Assembly (NCBI GenBank): GCA_021325175.1
Contig: JAJPHS010000058.1
Coordinates: forward strand, 1 to 64,000
DNA: 64,000 nucleotides
Direction: 5' to 3'
Origin: Terriglobia bacterium
GTDB lineage: Bacteria > Acidobacteriota > Terriglobia > Bryobacterales > Bryobacteraceae
Notes under the pieces: model-generated
Database searches by the model: none
What the model saw: only the letters and a program-made list of their open reading frames with translations
What the model was told of the DNA's origin: nothing
Shown: positions 9,402 through 18,902 of the stretch, piece after piece
Layout: the number at the start of each line of letters is the position of its first letter
How positions within the stretch are numbered: position 1 is the stretch's first letter
Translations under genes and position numbers: made by a program

Positions 9402-10268
9402 ATGCCCGCCAACCGGTTCAACGGCTTTACCGATTACGGAATCGGCATCGGTCTGCGCCTGGCGCACTACGATCACATCCTGAAGAACAGGCCGGTGGTC
9501 GGCTGGTTTGAGATCATCTCGGAAAATTACATGATCGACGGCGGGCGCCCGCTGGCGATTCTCGATCGGATCCTCGAACAGTACCGCGTCGTTCAGCACG
9601 GCGTCTCGGCCTATTTCGGCTCGGCGGAAAAACTGAACCGCGAGCACCTCAAGCGTCTCAAGGCGTTGGTGAAGCGAACCAAGACGCCGTGGCTCACCGA
9701 TCATCTCTGCTGGGGCAGCGTCGACGGAACCTACAGCCATGATCTTCTGCCGATGCCCTATACGTTTGAAGCCGCAAAGCTCACGGCGCGAAAAATCCGC
9801 CAGGCGCGGGATTATCTGGAAGTCCCCATCGCCGTCGAAAATGTTTCAAGCTACGCCGAATTTCACGTTTCGGAGATGACCGAATGGGAATTTCTAAGTG
9901 AAGTCGTGGAGCGCGCCGACTGCGGCATCCTGCTCGACGTCAACAATATCTATGTCTCCTCGCGCAATCACGATTTCGACCCGTACACTTATCTGAACAG
10001 CATTCCCGCGGATCGCGTCGCGCAGATCCATATCGCCGGCCATTCGAAATTTCAGAAATACATTCTCGACACGCACGACCATCCGGTGATCGACCCGGTT
10101 TGGAAACTGTACGAGCACGCAATCCGCCGCATCGGTCCCACGGCGACGCTGCTTGAATGGGACGATCGCATCCCGTCCTTCGAGGAAGTCCACGCCGAAG
10201 CGCGAAAAGCGGAAAAATACGCGCCCGCCTTGAGCGCGCTCTCCACGGCATTCAATGAAGCTGGTTGA
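9402..10268 (+). CDS. DUF692 multinuclear non-haem iron oxidase (MNIO), BufB-like
   Basis: This 288-residue TIM-barrel protein belongs to the DUF692/MNIO family, whose members (MbnB, TglH, ChrH, HvfB, BufB) oxidatively modify Cys residues in RiPP precursors using two or three iron atoms. Likely iron-ligand positions can be seen: His66 in QHGVSAYFGS, His101, Glu146 in VENVSSY, Asp179 in LLDVNNIYVSS, His210 and His214 in HIAGH, the DTHDH group at 223-227, and Glu252. It starts 49 bases after the Cys-rich precursor, and its last 14 bases overlap the DUF2063 gene. The predicted substrate is the Cys core of the 9086 product. Confidence 0.93.
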   Translation: MPANRFNGFTDYGIGIGLRLAHYDHILKNRPVVGWFEIISENYMIDGGRPLAILDRILEQYRVVQHGVSAYFGSAEKLNREHLKRLKALVKRTKTPWLTDHLCWGSVDGTYSHDLLPMPYTFEAAKLTARKIRQARDYLEVPIAVENVSSYAEFHVSEMTEWEFLSEVVERADCGILLDVNNIYVSSRNHDFDPYTYLNSIPADRVAQIHIAGHSKFQKYILDTHDHPVIDPVWKLYEHAIRRIGPTATLLEWDDRIPSFEEVHAEARKAEKYAPALSALSTAFNEAG

Positions 10269-11085
10269 GCTGCAAAAAAAATTCGCGCAAGCCTTGATGG
10301 CGCCGCTCGTTCCCGGCGGCGTTCCCGCGCCCGCCGCCGGATTCATCAAGCCGAACGCGCACCTCACCGCGCGCGAGCGCCTGGAAATCTACCGGCGCAG
10401 CTACTGGTACCGCCTGATCGATTCGATGCACGAGGATTTCCCCGGGCTGCGCGCCGTCACCGGCCCACGAGCCTTCGACCAATTGATTCGCGCTTATCTT
10501 GCCGATTGCCCGTCGCGATCTTTCACGCTGCGCGATCTCGGCTCGCGCCTGGAATCGTGGTTGCGCGCGCATCCGGAATATGCGGGCCGCCGGCTGGCGC
10601 TCGCGCTCGATATGATCCGGCTCGAATGGGCGCACATCGAAGCCTGGGATGCGAAGGAGGAAAGAGTTCTCGGGCCCGAAGATCTGCTGGAGCCCGGACC
10701 AAGGCTGAAAATCCGTTTGCAGCCCTTCGTCCGTTTACTTGCGCTTGATTATCCGGTTGATAAGCTGCGCCTGAGCGTCAACGCCGGCGAGCACGAAACG
10801 GCCAGCAATCTGGTTTTGAAAAAAGTCCGGCGGCGGATCGGCTCCGCCGCGCGAATGAAGCCGAGGCGGATCTACGTCGCCGTCCATCGGCTGGATTTTT
10901 CGATTTATTACCGGCGCCTGAGCGTCGAGGAGTTTACGCTGCTCTCGGCTTTGCGCGACGGCCGGACCGCCGGCGCGGCGCTGGCAAGCTGCTGCCGCGC
11001 CAGCCGCCTCCCGATCGATAAACTGCGCGCCCGCGTCGAACAATGCTTCGCCACATGGGCCGAGCTGGGCTGGTTTTCTAAATAG
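10255..11085 (+). CDS. DUF2063 RiPP partner protein, BufC/HvfC-like
   Basis: This 276-residue protein matches the DUF2063 family, the usual partner of DUF692 enzymes. The N-terminal domain (about 1-100) contains LTARERLEIYRRSYWYRLIDSM and DFPGLRAVTG, the hallmark DUF2063 blocks. The rest is a mixed helical region with a C-terminal winged-helix-like stretch (LSVEEFTLLSALRDG...). In characterised MbnBC-type pairs the partner binds the precursor leader and delivers it to the MNIO; that role is inferred here. It overlaps the DUF692 gene by 14 bases, implying a complex with matched stoichiometry. No DoxX-type BufD gene follows. Confidence 0.85.
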   Translation: MKLVELQKKFAQALMAPLVPGGVPAPAAGFIKPNAHLTARERLEIYRRSYWYRLIDSMHEDFPGLRAVTGPRAFDQLIRAYLADCPSRSFTLRDLGSRLESWLRAHPEYAGRRLALALDMIRLEWAHIEAWDAKEERVLGPEDLLEPGPRLKIRLQPFVRLLALDYPVDKLRLSVNAGEHETASNLVLKKVRRRIGSAARMKPRRIYVAVHRLDFSIYYRRLSVEEFTLLSALRDGRTAGAALASCCRASRLPIDKLRARVEQCFATWAELGWFSK

Positions 11086-11181
11086 ACCGCGCCTGGTAAC
11101 GTCAGCCCGATCTTTTCCCGTCACACCTGGCGGCCCTTCAACGTCTCATCCCCGTAATAAGCACGCATCGGGAGGATTTCG

Positions 11182-12102
11182 ATGGTAACGCAACGCGAAT
11201 CTGGTCACCGCCCGCGCGGCGGAGTGGGCAGGCAACTCGCCAACGGATTGGGATGGTTCAGTATCGGGCTCGGCGTGGCGGAACTGGTGGCGCCGCGCGC
11301 GATGGAAAAAGTGATCGGCGTCCGCGATCGGGACCGCCGGCGCAACGTGCTGCGCGCCTACGGGATGCGCGAAATCGCCGCGGGCGTCGGCATTCTCTCC
11401 ATGCCCAGCCGTCCGGAGTGGCTCTGGACGCGTGTCGCCGGAGACATCGTCGATCTGGCATCGCTCGGCCAGGCGTTTGCCTTGCGGGACGCCAAGCGCG
11501 GCCGCGTCGCCGCCGCAACCGCGGCGGTGCTGGGCGTCACCGCGCTCGACGTGCTGTGCGGAACGCAGCTCAGCCGCCGGAAACCGTTCCGCGCCAGCGC
11601 CACAGTTCTTATCGGAAAAAAGCCGGAGGAGCTGTATCCGTTCTGGCGCGATCTGTCCAACGTCGTGCAGCTTGAGCCGTACCTCGAATCGGTGCGCCCG
11701 CTCGCCGATGATCGTTGGCGCTGGACCGCGAGAATCGGCGGCGGACCGGCCCTTGAAGTGGATACCGAGATCGTGCGCGATCAGCCGAATCAATATATCG
11801 AGTGGCGATCGCCGGAAGGCTCGGCCACGCGCCTGCGCGCTGCGATCCGATTCACGCCCGCCGCCGGCGATCGCGGCACGCTGGTGCGCAGCGAAGTGGA
11901 GATCGACGGACCTCTCGCGCTGCTTGCCAAACCGGCCAGCGCCGCCGGCATCGGCCCGGAACTGCGCCTGGAGCAGCACTTGCGGCGCTTCAAGCAACTG
12001 ATGGAGACCGGCGAAATCGCCCGCGCCTATCGCGGCCAGGCGACGCAGCCTCGCCCGCGATTCGAGACCACGCGCGGGTTGGAACCCGCGCTTTCGCATT
12101 AA
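11182..12102 (+). CDS. SRPBCC/polyketide-cyclase-like protein with N-terminal membrane segments
   Basis: This 306-residue protein has about three weakly hydrophobic N-terminal stretches (near residues 20-38, 57-70 and 108-128) and then an SRPBCC (Bet v 1-like, cyclase/dehydrase) domain at about 135-280. The domain includes the typical KPEELYPFWRDLSNV start and a long C-terminal helix (LRLEQHLRRFKQLMETGE). A GGAGG site precedes the ATG. It stops nine bases before a zinc-dependent alcohol dehydrogenase. The pairing of such proteins with zinc dehydrogenases is common, but the ligand is not known. Confidence 0.75.
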   Translation: MVTQRESGHRPRGGVGRQLANGLGWFSIGLGVAELVAPRAMEKVIGVRDRDRRRNVLRAYGMREIAAGVGILSMPSRPEWLWTRVAGDIVDLASLGQAFALRDAKRGRVAAATAAVLGVTALDVLCGTQLSRRKPFRASATVLIGKKPEELYPFWRDLSNVVQLEPYLESVRPLADDRWRWTARIGGGPALEVDTEIVRDQPNQYIEWRSPEGSATRLRAAIRFTPAAGDRGTLVRSEVEIDGPLALLAKPASAAGIGPELRLEQHLRRFKQLMETGEIARAYRGQATQPRPRFETTRGLEPALSH

Positions 12103-12111
12103 GGAGCCGCC

Positions 12112-13284
12112 ATGAAAGCCACCTGCTGGATGGGCAAAGAAGAAGTCCGCGTCGAAAACGTGCCGGACCCGACCATTCTCAATCCGCGCGACGCCATCGT
12201 GAAGATCACCGCGACGGCCATCTGCGGCTCCGATCTGCATCTCTACAACGGTTTTATTCCAAGCATGGAGAAGGGCGACATCCTCGGCCACGAGTTCATG
12301 GGTGAAGTGGTCGAGGTGGGCCCGGCCGTTAAGAATCTGAAGCGCGGCGACCGCGTCGTGGTGCCGTTTCCCATCGCCTGCGGCTCCTGCTTTTTCTGCC
12401 GCAAAGGACTATTTTCCACGTGCGAAAATTCCAATCCGAACTGGGTGCTCGCCGAAAAAATGTGGGGCCACGGAGTCGCCGGAGTTTATGGATACTCGCA
12501 CCTGCTCGGCGGCTATGCGGGCGGGCAGGCCGAATATGCGCGCGTGCCGTTCGCCGACGTCGGCCCGCTCAAGATTCCCGACGAGCTGCCCGACGACAAG
12601 GTTCTGTTCCTCTCCGATATTTTCCCCACCGGCTACATGGCCGCTGATATGTGCGGCATCGAGCCGGGCGACACGGTTGCCGTCTGGGGCTGCGGGCCGG
12701 TAGGCCAGTTCGCGATGGCCAGCGCGTTTCTGCTGGGCGCCGAGCGGGTCATCGGCATCGATCGTTTCCCGGAGCGGCTGCGCATGGCGCGCGAAAAAGT
12801 CGGCGCCGATACCATCAACTACGAAGAGAGCGACGTACACGAAACCTTGCAGGATTTGACCGGCGGCATCGGGCCGGATCGCTGCATCGACGCGGTGGGA
12901 ATGGAGGCGCACGCGCCCGGTCCCATCGATATGTACGATCGCGCCAAGACGGCGCTGATGATGGAGACGGACCGCCCCTTCGCGCTGCGCCAGGCAATCA
13001 TGAACTGCCGCAACGGCGGGACCGTTTCCGTCGCAGGCGTCTACGGCGGATTCATCGATAAATTCCCCATGGGATCGCTGATGAACCGGAGTCTGACGGT
13101 TCGCACCGGACAGGCGCACGTGCAGCGCTACATGCGCCCGCTGCTCGAGCGCATTCAGGCCGGCGACATCGATCCGAGCTTCGTCATCACCCATCACATG
13201 AAACTGGATCAGGCCCCGGAAGCCTATCGCATGTTCCGCGACAAGCAGGATGAGTGCATCAAGGTCGTGCTGAATCCGAATTAA
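12112..13284 (+). CDS. Zinc-dependent alcohol dehydrogenase (formaldehyde-dehydrogenase-like)
   Basis: This 390-residue medium-chain dehydrogenase oxidises an alcohol or aldehyde adduct with NAD(P). The catalytic zinc site is visible as [11 protein letters not shown] (Cys38) and [12 protein letters not shown] (His-Glu near 63-64). The structural zinc site is the four-Cys cluster in [18 protein letters not shown] (about 87-104). The Rossmann motif is [13 protein letters not shown] (about 194-206). The long C-terminal half with DAVGMEAH resembles glutathione-independent formaldehyde dehydrogenases and threonine-dehydrogenase-like proteins. AAGGAG lies just before its ATG, and it is probably co-transcribed with the SRPBCC gene. 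Confidence 0.87.
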   Translation: MKATCWMGKEEVRVENVPDPTILNPRDAIVKITATAICGSDLHLYNGFIPSMEKGDILGHEFMGEVVEVGPAVKNLKRGDRVVVPFPIACGSCFFCRKGLFSTCENSNPNWVLAEKMWGHGVAGVYGYSHLLGGYAGGQAEYARVPFADVGPLKIPDELPDDKVLFLSDIFPTGYMAADMCGIEPGDTVAVWGCGPVGQFAMASAFLLGAERVIGIDRFPERLRMAREKVGADTINYEESDVHETLQDLTGGIGPDRCIDAVGMEAHAPGPIDMYDRAKTALMMETDRPFALRQAIMNCRNGGTVSVAGVYGGFIDKFPMGSLMNRSLTVRTGQAHVQRYMRPLLERIQAGDIDPSFVITHHMKLDQAPEAYRMFRDKQDECIKVVLNPN

Positions 13285-13329
13285 CGCGGATCGCCCGCGC
13301 GCGCGGCCTGCGATATCCTAAACAAATCG

Positions 13330-14430
13330 ATGAAGGCCGCCTGGACCGACGCTGCGACCGGTGTCTTCGCTCGCATGGATGCGAAGGCGCGCGAAATCGT
13401 CGAAAAGCGTTTCGGCGTGCGGCTCGATGCCGCGCAATCCGGCGAAAAACAGCAGGCCGCCTGGGACGTTTATCAGAACGCCACCGTCAAAATTCTCAAG
13501 GCGCTCGCTGCCGATACGCGCATCGACGATCCGGCCGGCTACGCCGCCACCATCGCGCGCAATAGCTGCCGCGATTACTGGCGTCTGCGCAATCCCGGCT
13601 GGGCCGATCTGAAGGGCCGCCTCAGCCGCTTCTTTCGCAAGCAGCCTGGCTGGGCGATGTGGCAATCCGATGAGCAGCTCGGCTGGATCTGCGGACCGGC
13701 GGATTGGCGAAGCAAACCCCCGGCAGCCGGCAGCCGCATCAGCGAACTGATCGAACAGCCGCGCCGCCTTGGCCGCGACGCGCTGCCCAAAGCGGAGCTG
13801 GCCGGGCGCCTCGACGCCGCCGGATGGGGTCGCCTGCTGCGCGGCGTCTTCGACTATCTGGACGGCCCCGCGCGCCTGGACGAAGTGGTTTCGATCGCCG
13901 GCGTGCTGTTCGGCGTAAAAGGCTCGCGCGAGATGGCTTTCGATGAGCTCGCCGCCGCCGAAGACGGCCGGGGCTGGGATCCGCCGGCGCCTGAAGAGCG
14001 CATCGACGACCGGCTTTCCGTACTGGAGCAGCTCCGCCGGGTGTGGGAAGAGATCAAAACGATGCCGAAGCGCTGGGTTTTGCCGTTCTTATTAAATCCG
14101 CCGGTGCTCAAGGGACCCAAAGGCGCCGCCGATCGTGGCGAAGTGGCGGTTTTCGCGGCCTGCGGCGTCGCAACCATCGCTGAAATCGAGGCGCTGATCG
14201 AATTTTCGGCTGCCCACTACGATCTGCTCGCGCGCGAGCTCAATTTATCGTTTTCGCCCGATCCTCGCCTGCGCTTCGCCGCCGTGTGGAACGCATTGCC
14301 GCTTGAAGACGGCCTGATCGCGCGCCTGATGGGCCTGGAATCGGCCCAAAAAGTCATTAATTTACGGATGGTCGCGAAGAATCATCTGGCCAAGGTGCTG
14401 GCGCTTGAAAAAAAATCGGCGCGCAGCTAA
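13330..14430 (+). CDS. ECF-type sigma-70-like factor with an enlarged middle region
   Basis: This 366-residue protein has an ECF region-2-like N-terminal part: DVYQNATVKILKAL (about 46-59) then DPAGYAATIARNSCRDYWR (about 68-86), the pattern seen in core-binding and -10 recognition helices. Instead of a short linker to region 4, some 150 residues follow, including a winged-helix-like stretch (LLRGVFDYLDGPARLDEVVSIAG). The C-terminal LIARLMGLESAQKVINLRMVAKN could serve as a divergent region 4. ECF factors usually have about 200 residues, so this one is nearly twice normal size. A zinc-finger anti-sigma-like gene follows after 42 bases, which supports a regulatory pair. The trigger and regulon are unknown. 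Confidence 0.65.
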   Translation: MKAAWTDAATGVFARMDAKAREIVEKRFGVRLDAAQSGEKQQAAWDVYQNATVKILKALAADTRIDDPAGYAATIARNSCRDYWRLRNPGWADLKGRLSRFFRKQPGWAMWQSDEQLGWICGPADWRSKPPAAGSRISELIEQPRRLGRDALPKAELAGRLDAAGWGRLLRGVFDYLDGPARLDEVVSIAGVLFGVKGSREMAFDELAAAEDGRGWDPPAPEERIDDRLSVLEQLRRVWEEIKTMPKRWVLPFLLNPPVLKGPKGAADRGEVAVFAACGVATIAEIEALIEFSAAHYDLLARELNLSFSPDPRLRFAAVWNALPLEDGLIARLMGLESAQKVINLRMVAKNHLAKVLALEKKSARS

Positions 14431-14472
14431 TTTCGCGCCTTTGGGCGCGCCGTGCGAAAGCGAGGCAAGAAT

Positions 14473-15447
14473 ATGGCGGATCATCTCAACAGCGAGCAGA
14501 TGGTCAAATATCGGGATCGCGCGCTGGCGCCGGAGGAAACCGTCGCCGCGGACCGGCACCTGAGCGAGTGCCCGCAGTGCCGCGCCTCGGTCGCCGCCCT
14601 CATTTCCGGCGAGGCTCTGCTCGGAGCCATTGCGGCGGCTCGCAACGATCATCTGAGCTACGAGCAGATGGACGCCTGGGTGGAGAATCAGCTCGACGAG
14701 ACCGAGCGCGAATTCATGATGGCGCACGTCGCGCTTTGCGAGCCCTGCGCCCGCCAGTTGCGCGCCTACGAATCGTACGCGCCGGCGATGAGCACGCTGA
14801 TCCCGCCGCCCGCGCGCGAGGCAACCAGGTGGACGGACCGGGCGCTCGCCTTCTTTCGCACGCCGCAATTTGCGGTGCTGGCCACCGCGGCGCTGGTCGC
14901 CGTGATTCTGAGTCCGGTGGTGCTGCGCGAAGCGGGCCATCAGAGCTGGGGCGACTTTCTGGCCCCGGCGCGTCCGGAAGCGCTGCGCGATCTGCCGGTG
15001 AATCCGGATACTTCCCTGGTTTATCCGGTTTCCGAGGCCATCGAGGAGCAGCAGCCGATCTTCGAATGGCGGAACACCGGCGGCGAGGCCGCGCAAATTT
15101 TCATTTTCGACGCGGCGCATAAAGAGATTGCGCATAGCGCTCCGATATCCGGCGCGGAATGGCTGGCGCCGGTTCCGCTCGACCGCGGTGCGGTATATAT
15201 GTGGGAGGTCCGCACCGCGGCGGGCGCGCGAACGGCGTCGTTTCGCGTATTGAGCCAGGCCGATCATGAAAAGCTGGCCGCCGCCCGCGCGGCAAGCGCA
15301 TCGCCGGCGCGGATCGGGGAAATGGCCCGGACGATGGGCGCGCTGTCGGAGGCGCAGCGCCAGTTCCAGGACGAAATTCGCCGCGATCCGGCGGATTCAT
15401 CGGCGCGCAAGCAACTGGACCAAGTCATCCGAATGCGCGGCCGATAG
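14473..15447 (+). CDS. Zinc-finger anti-sigma-like transmembrane protein
   Basis: The chosen start (ATG 14473) gives 324 residues; a GTG at 14452 would add seven. The N-terminal HLSECPQCRASV is an HxxxCxxC anti-sigma zinc-binding motif, and a second similar one appears as HVALCEPCARQL. A single membrane span lies at about residues 135-152 (FAVLATAALVAVILSPVVL). The periplasmic part has a beta-rich sensor-like domain and a C-terminal helical, TPR-like stretch. Directly downstream of the sigma-like gene, it probably holds that factor at the membrane. Confidence 0.75.
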   Translation: MADHLNSEQMVKYRDRALAPEETVAADRHLSECPQCRASVAALISGEALLGAIAAARNDHLSYEQMDAWVENQLDETEREFMMAHVALCEPCARQLRAYESYAPAMSTLIPPPAREATRWTDRALAFFRTPQFAVLATAALVAVILSPVVLREAGHQSWGDFLAPARPEALRDLPVNPDTSLVYPVSEAIEEQQPIFEWRNTGGEAAQIFIFDAAHKEIAHSAPISGAEWLAPVPLDRGAVYMWEVRTAAGARTASFRVLSQADHEKLAAARAASASPARIGEMARTMGALSEAQRQFQDEIRRDPADSSARKQLDQVIRMRGR

Positions 15448-15538
15448 ATGGTCGGGCCGCGGTGGCCTTCGGCGGGTTTGGAGGGCGGGATTTTTCCGGC
15501 GTGTCCTTTCGGGAGTTCGGATCCAGCACACTAGAGAA

Positions 15539-16531
15539 ATGCGCGTACGCGAACTGGCCGGGCGGATCGAATCGAACTGGGAAGGCGATGGCGATCGGGA
15601 GATTTCCGGCGCCGCGGGGCTTGAAGAGGCCCGTGAAACCGACCTCTCCTTCATTACCCAGCGCACGTTAAAACAGGCGGGCGAATCGCGGGCCGGATGC
15701 CTGCTCGTGCCCGCGGATTTTCCAAACCAAGACCGGCGGACGGTGATTCGCGTGCTCGATCCGCGGGAGGCGATGGCGCGGGCGATCGCGATTCTTCATC
15801 CGGCCGGCGCGCCGCCGCGCGGCATTCATCCGAGCGCGGTGATCGGGGAAAATTGCGAGATTGCGGGGGACGCCTTTATCGGACCGCTGGTTACGATCGG
15901 GCGCGGGGCGCGAATCGGGGCGCGGGTGGCGATTCACGCCGGAACGTCGATCGGCGATGAGGTGGAAATCGGCGAAGGGTCGATTATTTATCCCAACGTG
16001 ACGATTTATGGCCAGGCGCGGATCGGGCGCGAGGTGATTTTGCATTCTGGCTGCGTGATTGGCGCGGATGGATTCGGGTTCGTGCTTACCGGGCGGGAAT
16101 ATCGCAAATTTCCGCAGATCGGGTGGGTGGAGATCGGCGATCGAGTGGAGATCGGCGCCAATTCCTGCGTGGATCGGGCGGCGCTGGGGGTGACGTCGAT
16201 CGGCGAAGGAACGAAGCTCGACAACATGGTGCATGTGGCGCACAACTGCAAGATCGGCAGACACGTGGTGATCGCGGCGCAAACCGGATTTTCAGGCGGG
16301 GTGGAGGTGGGCGATTACGCGGTGATCGGCGGTCAGGTCGGGGTCGGCGATAAAGCGAAGATCGAGGCGGGCGCGGTGGTTGGCTCGGGCAGCGGGGTGC
16401 TGACGTCGAAGATCGTGCACGCGGGCGAGGTGATGTGGGGAACGCCGGCGCGGCCGCTGCGGGAGTATCTGCGGCAGCTCGCGGCGTTATCGAGGCTGGC
16501 GAAGAAAGGGAAGACTCCGGGCACGGCGTGA
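15539..16531 (+). CDS. lpxD: UDP-3-O-(3-hydroxyacyl)glucosamine N-acyltransferase
   Basis: This 330-residue enzyme adds the second hydroxyacyl chain of lipid A using acyl-ACP. The N-terminal uridine-binding domain (about 1-100) includes ISGAAGLEEARETDLSFI, and a left-handed beta-helix of many hexapeptide repeats covers about 100-300. The catalytic His lies in MVHVAHNCKIGRH (about 231-243). The frame is open further upstream, but ATG 15539 gives the normal LpxD N-terminus MRVRELA. Together with lptE at 59.8 kb, it indicates an LPS outer membrane. Confidence 0.93.
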   Translation: MRVRELAGRIESNWEGDGDREISGAAGLEEARETDLSFITQRTLKQAGESRAGCLLVPADFPNQDRRTVIRVLDPREAMARAIAILHPAGAPPRGIHPSAVIGENCEIAGDAFIGPLVTIGRGARIGARVAIHAGTSIGDEVEIGEGSIIYPNVTIYGQARIGREVILHSGCVIGADGFGFVLTGREYRKFPQIGWVEIGDRVEIGANSCVDRAALGVTSIGEGTKLDNMVHVAHNCKIGRHVVIAAQTGFSGGVEVGDYAVIGGQVGVGDKAKIEAGAVVGSGSGVLTSKIVHAGEVMWGTPARPLREYLRQLAALSRLAKKGKTPGTA

Positions 16532-16607
16532 ATTCGTTTTCTCTGAGTAGCTTGACCGCCTACTCTCAATGATATATCGTACTTACCGGAGGCAATTCTC
16601 AAATCAG

Positions 16608-18902
16608 ATGCGGGCGCGGATTGCAATTCTGGCGGTGATCGCGTCCGCGCTGGCGGCGGCGCAAAGCAGGACGTTTACCGAACAATATTGCGTCGTTTGC
16701 CACAACAATAAGCTCAAAACGGCGGGATTTTCGCTGGAAGGCCTGGACCCGGCCGAGGCGGGATCGCGCGCGGCGGTTTGGGAAAAAGTGGTGAAAAAAC
16801 TGCGCGCCGGCGAGATGCCTCCGCCGGGCGCGCCGTATCCATCGAAAGCGGCGGCGGACGCGTTCCGGGCGAAGCTCGAAGGCGAACTGGACGCCGCGGC
16901 GGCGGCGCATCCGAATCCGGGCGCGCCGGCGATGCACCGGCTGAATCGCGCCGAATACGCGAATGCGATTCGCGATCTGCTGGGCATTGAAATCGACGCG
17001 AGCGCGACGCTGCCCAATGACGACTCCGGCTACGGATTCGATAATATCGCCGATGTTTTATCCACTTCGCCGGCGCTTTTGGAGCGATATATTTCGATCG
17101 CGCGCGCGGCCAGCCGCCTGGCGGTGGGCGACACGAATATCAAGCCCACGCGCGAGCGCTATCTGCCGCGTGATACCGGCCCGCCGGGGTCCGGGCCGCC
17201 GCGGCCGGAGCGAGCAAGCGACGATTTGCCGTTCGGCTCACGCAACGGGCTGGCGATCCGAAAAGATTTTCCGGTTGACGCCGATTACGAGATTCGCGTC
17301 GATCTGCCGGCGGATTCGGAGGGAGTGCCGACGCCTCCGGTGGAATTGAAGCTGCCGATCACAGCGGGTCCGCATGTGCTGGGCGTGACGTTTTTCCGGG
17401 CCAACGCCAAGCCGGAGCGCGAATCGCCGCCGGTGAGGGGCGAGGCGGTTCCCAACAAAATTACGGGATCGGAAAAGCTGGATGTGCGGCTGGATGGCGC
17501 GCGAATACAGATGTTTGACGTGCCGGTTCGCGGCAGGCCGGCGCAGGTGACCGGGGTGACGATTGCGGGTCCGTTTGAGATTCGCGGTCCCGGCGATTCG
17601 CCGAGCCGGCGGAAAATTTTTGTCTGCTATCCGGCGAGGGCCAGCGAGGAAGAAGCGTGCGCGCGGCGAATTTTGTCGACGCTCGCGCGGCTGGCGTACC
17701 GGCGTCCGGCGGCGAACGCCGATGTCGCTCCTCTGATGGGTTTCTTTGAGCGCGCGCGGCGCACGGGGAGCTTCGAGGCGGGCATCGAGAAGGCGATCGA
17801 GGCGATGCTGGTCTCGCCCAAATTTCTGTTTCGCCTGGAGCGCGATCCGGCGGGGACGGAGCCGGGCGCGGCGCATGCGATCAGCGATCTGGAGCTGGCG
17901 TCGCGATTATCGTTTTTCCTGTGGAGCAGCATTCCCGACGATTCGCTGTTGAAGCTGGCCGAGCAGAACAAGCTGCGCGATCCGGCGGTGCTCGACGGGC
18001 AGGTGCGGCGGATGCTCGAGGACCGGCGGTCGCGCGCGCTGGTGGAAAATTTCGCGGGGCAGTGGCTTTATTTGCGGAATATTCCGCTGGCCAAGCCGGA
18101 TCCAGACGTTTTTTCGGCGTTCGACCAGAGCCTGCGGCTGTCGATGCTGGAGGAAACGCAGTTGTTCTTCGAGGAGATTTTGCGGCGGAACCAGAGCGTG
18201 ATGGAGCTGCTGGAGGCCCATTTCACTTTTTTGAACGAGCGGCTGGCGAAGCATTACGGGATCGCCGGCGTATATGGCTCGCAATTCCGGAAAGTGGCGC
18301 TGGCCGATGGCAAGCGCGGCGGACTGTTGGGCCAGGCGAGTATTTTGACGGTGACGTCGTATCCGAACCGCACTTCGGTGGTACAGCGCGGCAAATGGAT
18401 TCTGGAAAATCTGCTGGGAACGCCGCCGCCACCGCCGCCGCCCGATGTTCCGGTGCTCGATCCGCATGGGAAAGACGGCAAGATGACGCTGCGGCAGGCG
18501 ATGGAGGCGCATCGCGCCAATCCGGGGTGCGCGGCCTGCCACGCGCGCATGGACCCGATCGGATTCGCGCTGGAAAATTACGACGGGATCGGGCAATGGC
18601 GCAACAAGGACGAATCGGGCGCGGCGATTGACGCTTCGGGAAAATTGCCGGACGGGTCGGCGTTCGACGGTCCGGCGGGATTGCGGAAGCTGCTGGCGAA
18701 CGAGCGGCGCGAGGAATTTGTTCAGACGCTCACGGAAAAACTGCTGACCTATGCGTTGGGGCGCGGGCTGGAGTCTTACGATCAGCCGGCGGTCCGCGCG
18801 ATTCTTCGGCAAACGGCCGCGAATCAGTATCGGTTGGGCGATCTGATCACGGCAGTGGTTCATAGCACGCCATTTCAGATGAGGAGAAGTCCGGAACCAT
18901 GA
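16608..18902 (+). CDS. DUF1592/DUF1588 family secreted cytochrome-like protein
   Basis: The start at ATG 16608 gives 764 residues beginning with a clean signal peptide (MRARIAILAVIASALAAAQ); an ATG at 16569 would add 13 residues. There are two haem c motifs: CVVCH at residues 28-32 (the Planctomycete-type N-terminal cytochrome domain) and CAACH at 641-645 in the DUF1588/DUF1585 region. Between them are DUF1587 (HRLNRAEYANAIRDLL), DUF1595 and DUF1592 blocks (SRLSFFLWSSIPDDSLL; LVENFAGQWLYLRNI). The family is abundant in Planctomycetes, Verrucomicrobia and Acidobacteria, and its biochemical role is not established. Its stop overlaps the DUF1552 start by four bases. Confidence 0.9.
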   Translation: MRARIAILAVIASALAAAQSRTFTEQYCVVCHNNKLKTAGFSLEGLDPAEAGSRAAVWEKVVKKLRAGEMPPPGAPYPSKAAADAFRAKLEGELDAAAAAHPNPGAPAMHRLNRAEYANAIRDLLGIEIDASATLPNDDSGYGFDNIADVLSTSPALLERYISIARAASRLAVGDTNIKPTRERYLPRDTGPPGSGPPRPERASDDLPFGSRNGLAIRKDFPVDADYEIRVDLPADSEGVPTPPVELKLPITAGPHVLGVTFFRANAKPERESPPVRGEAVPNKITGSEKLDVRLDGARIQMFDVPVRGRPAQVTGVTIAGPFEIRGPGDSPSRRKIFVCYPARASEEEACARRILSTLARLAYRRPAANADVAPLMGFFERARRTGSFEAGIEKAIEAMLVSPKFLFRLERDPAGTEPGAAHAISDLELASRLSFFLWSSIPDDSLLKLAEQNKLRDPAVLDGQVRRMLEDRRSRALVENFAGQWLYLRNIPLAKPDPDVFSAFDQSLRLSMLEETQLFFEEILRRNQSVMELLEAHFTFLNERLAKHYGIAGVYGSQFRKVALADGKRGGLLGQASILTVTSYPNRTSVVQRGKWILENLLGTPPPPPPPDVPVLDPHGKDGKMTLRQAMEAHRANPGCAACHARMDPIGFALENYDGIGQWRNKDESGAAIDASGKLPDGSAFDGPAGLRKLLANERREEFVQTLTEKLLTYALGRGLESYDQPAVRAILRQTAANQYRLGDLITAVVHSTPFQMRRSPEP

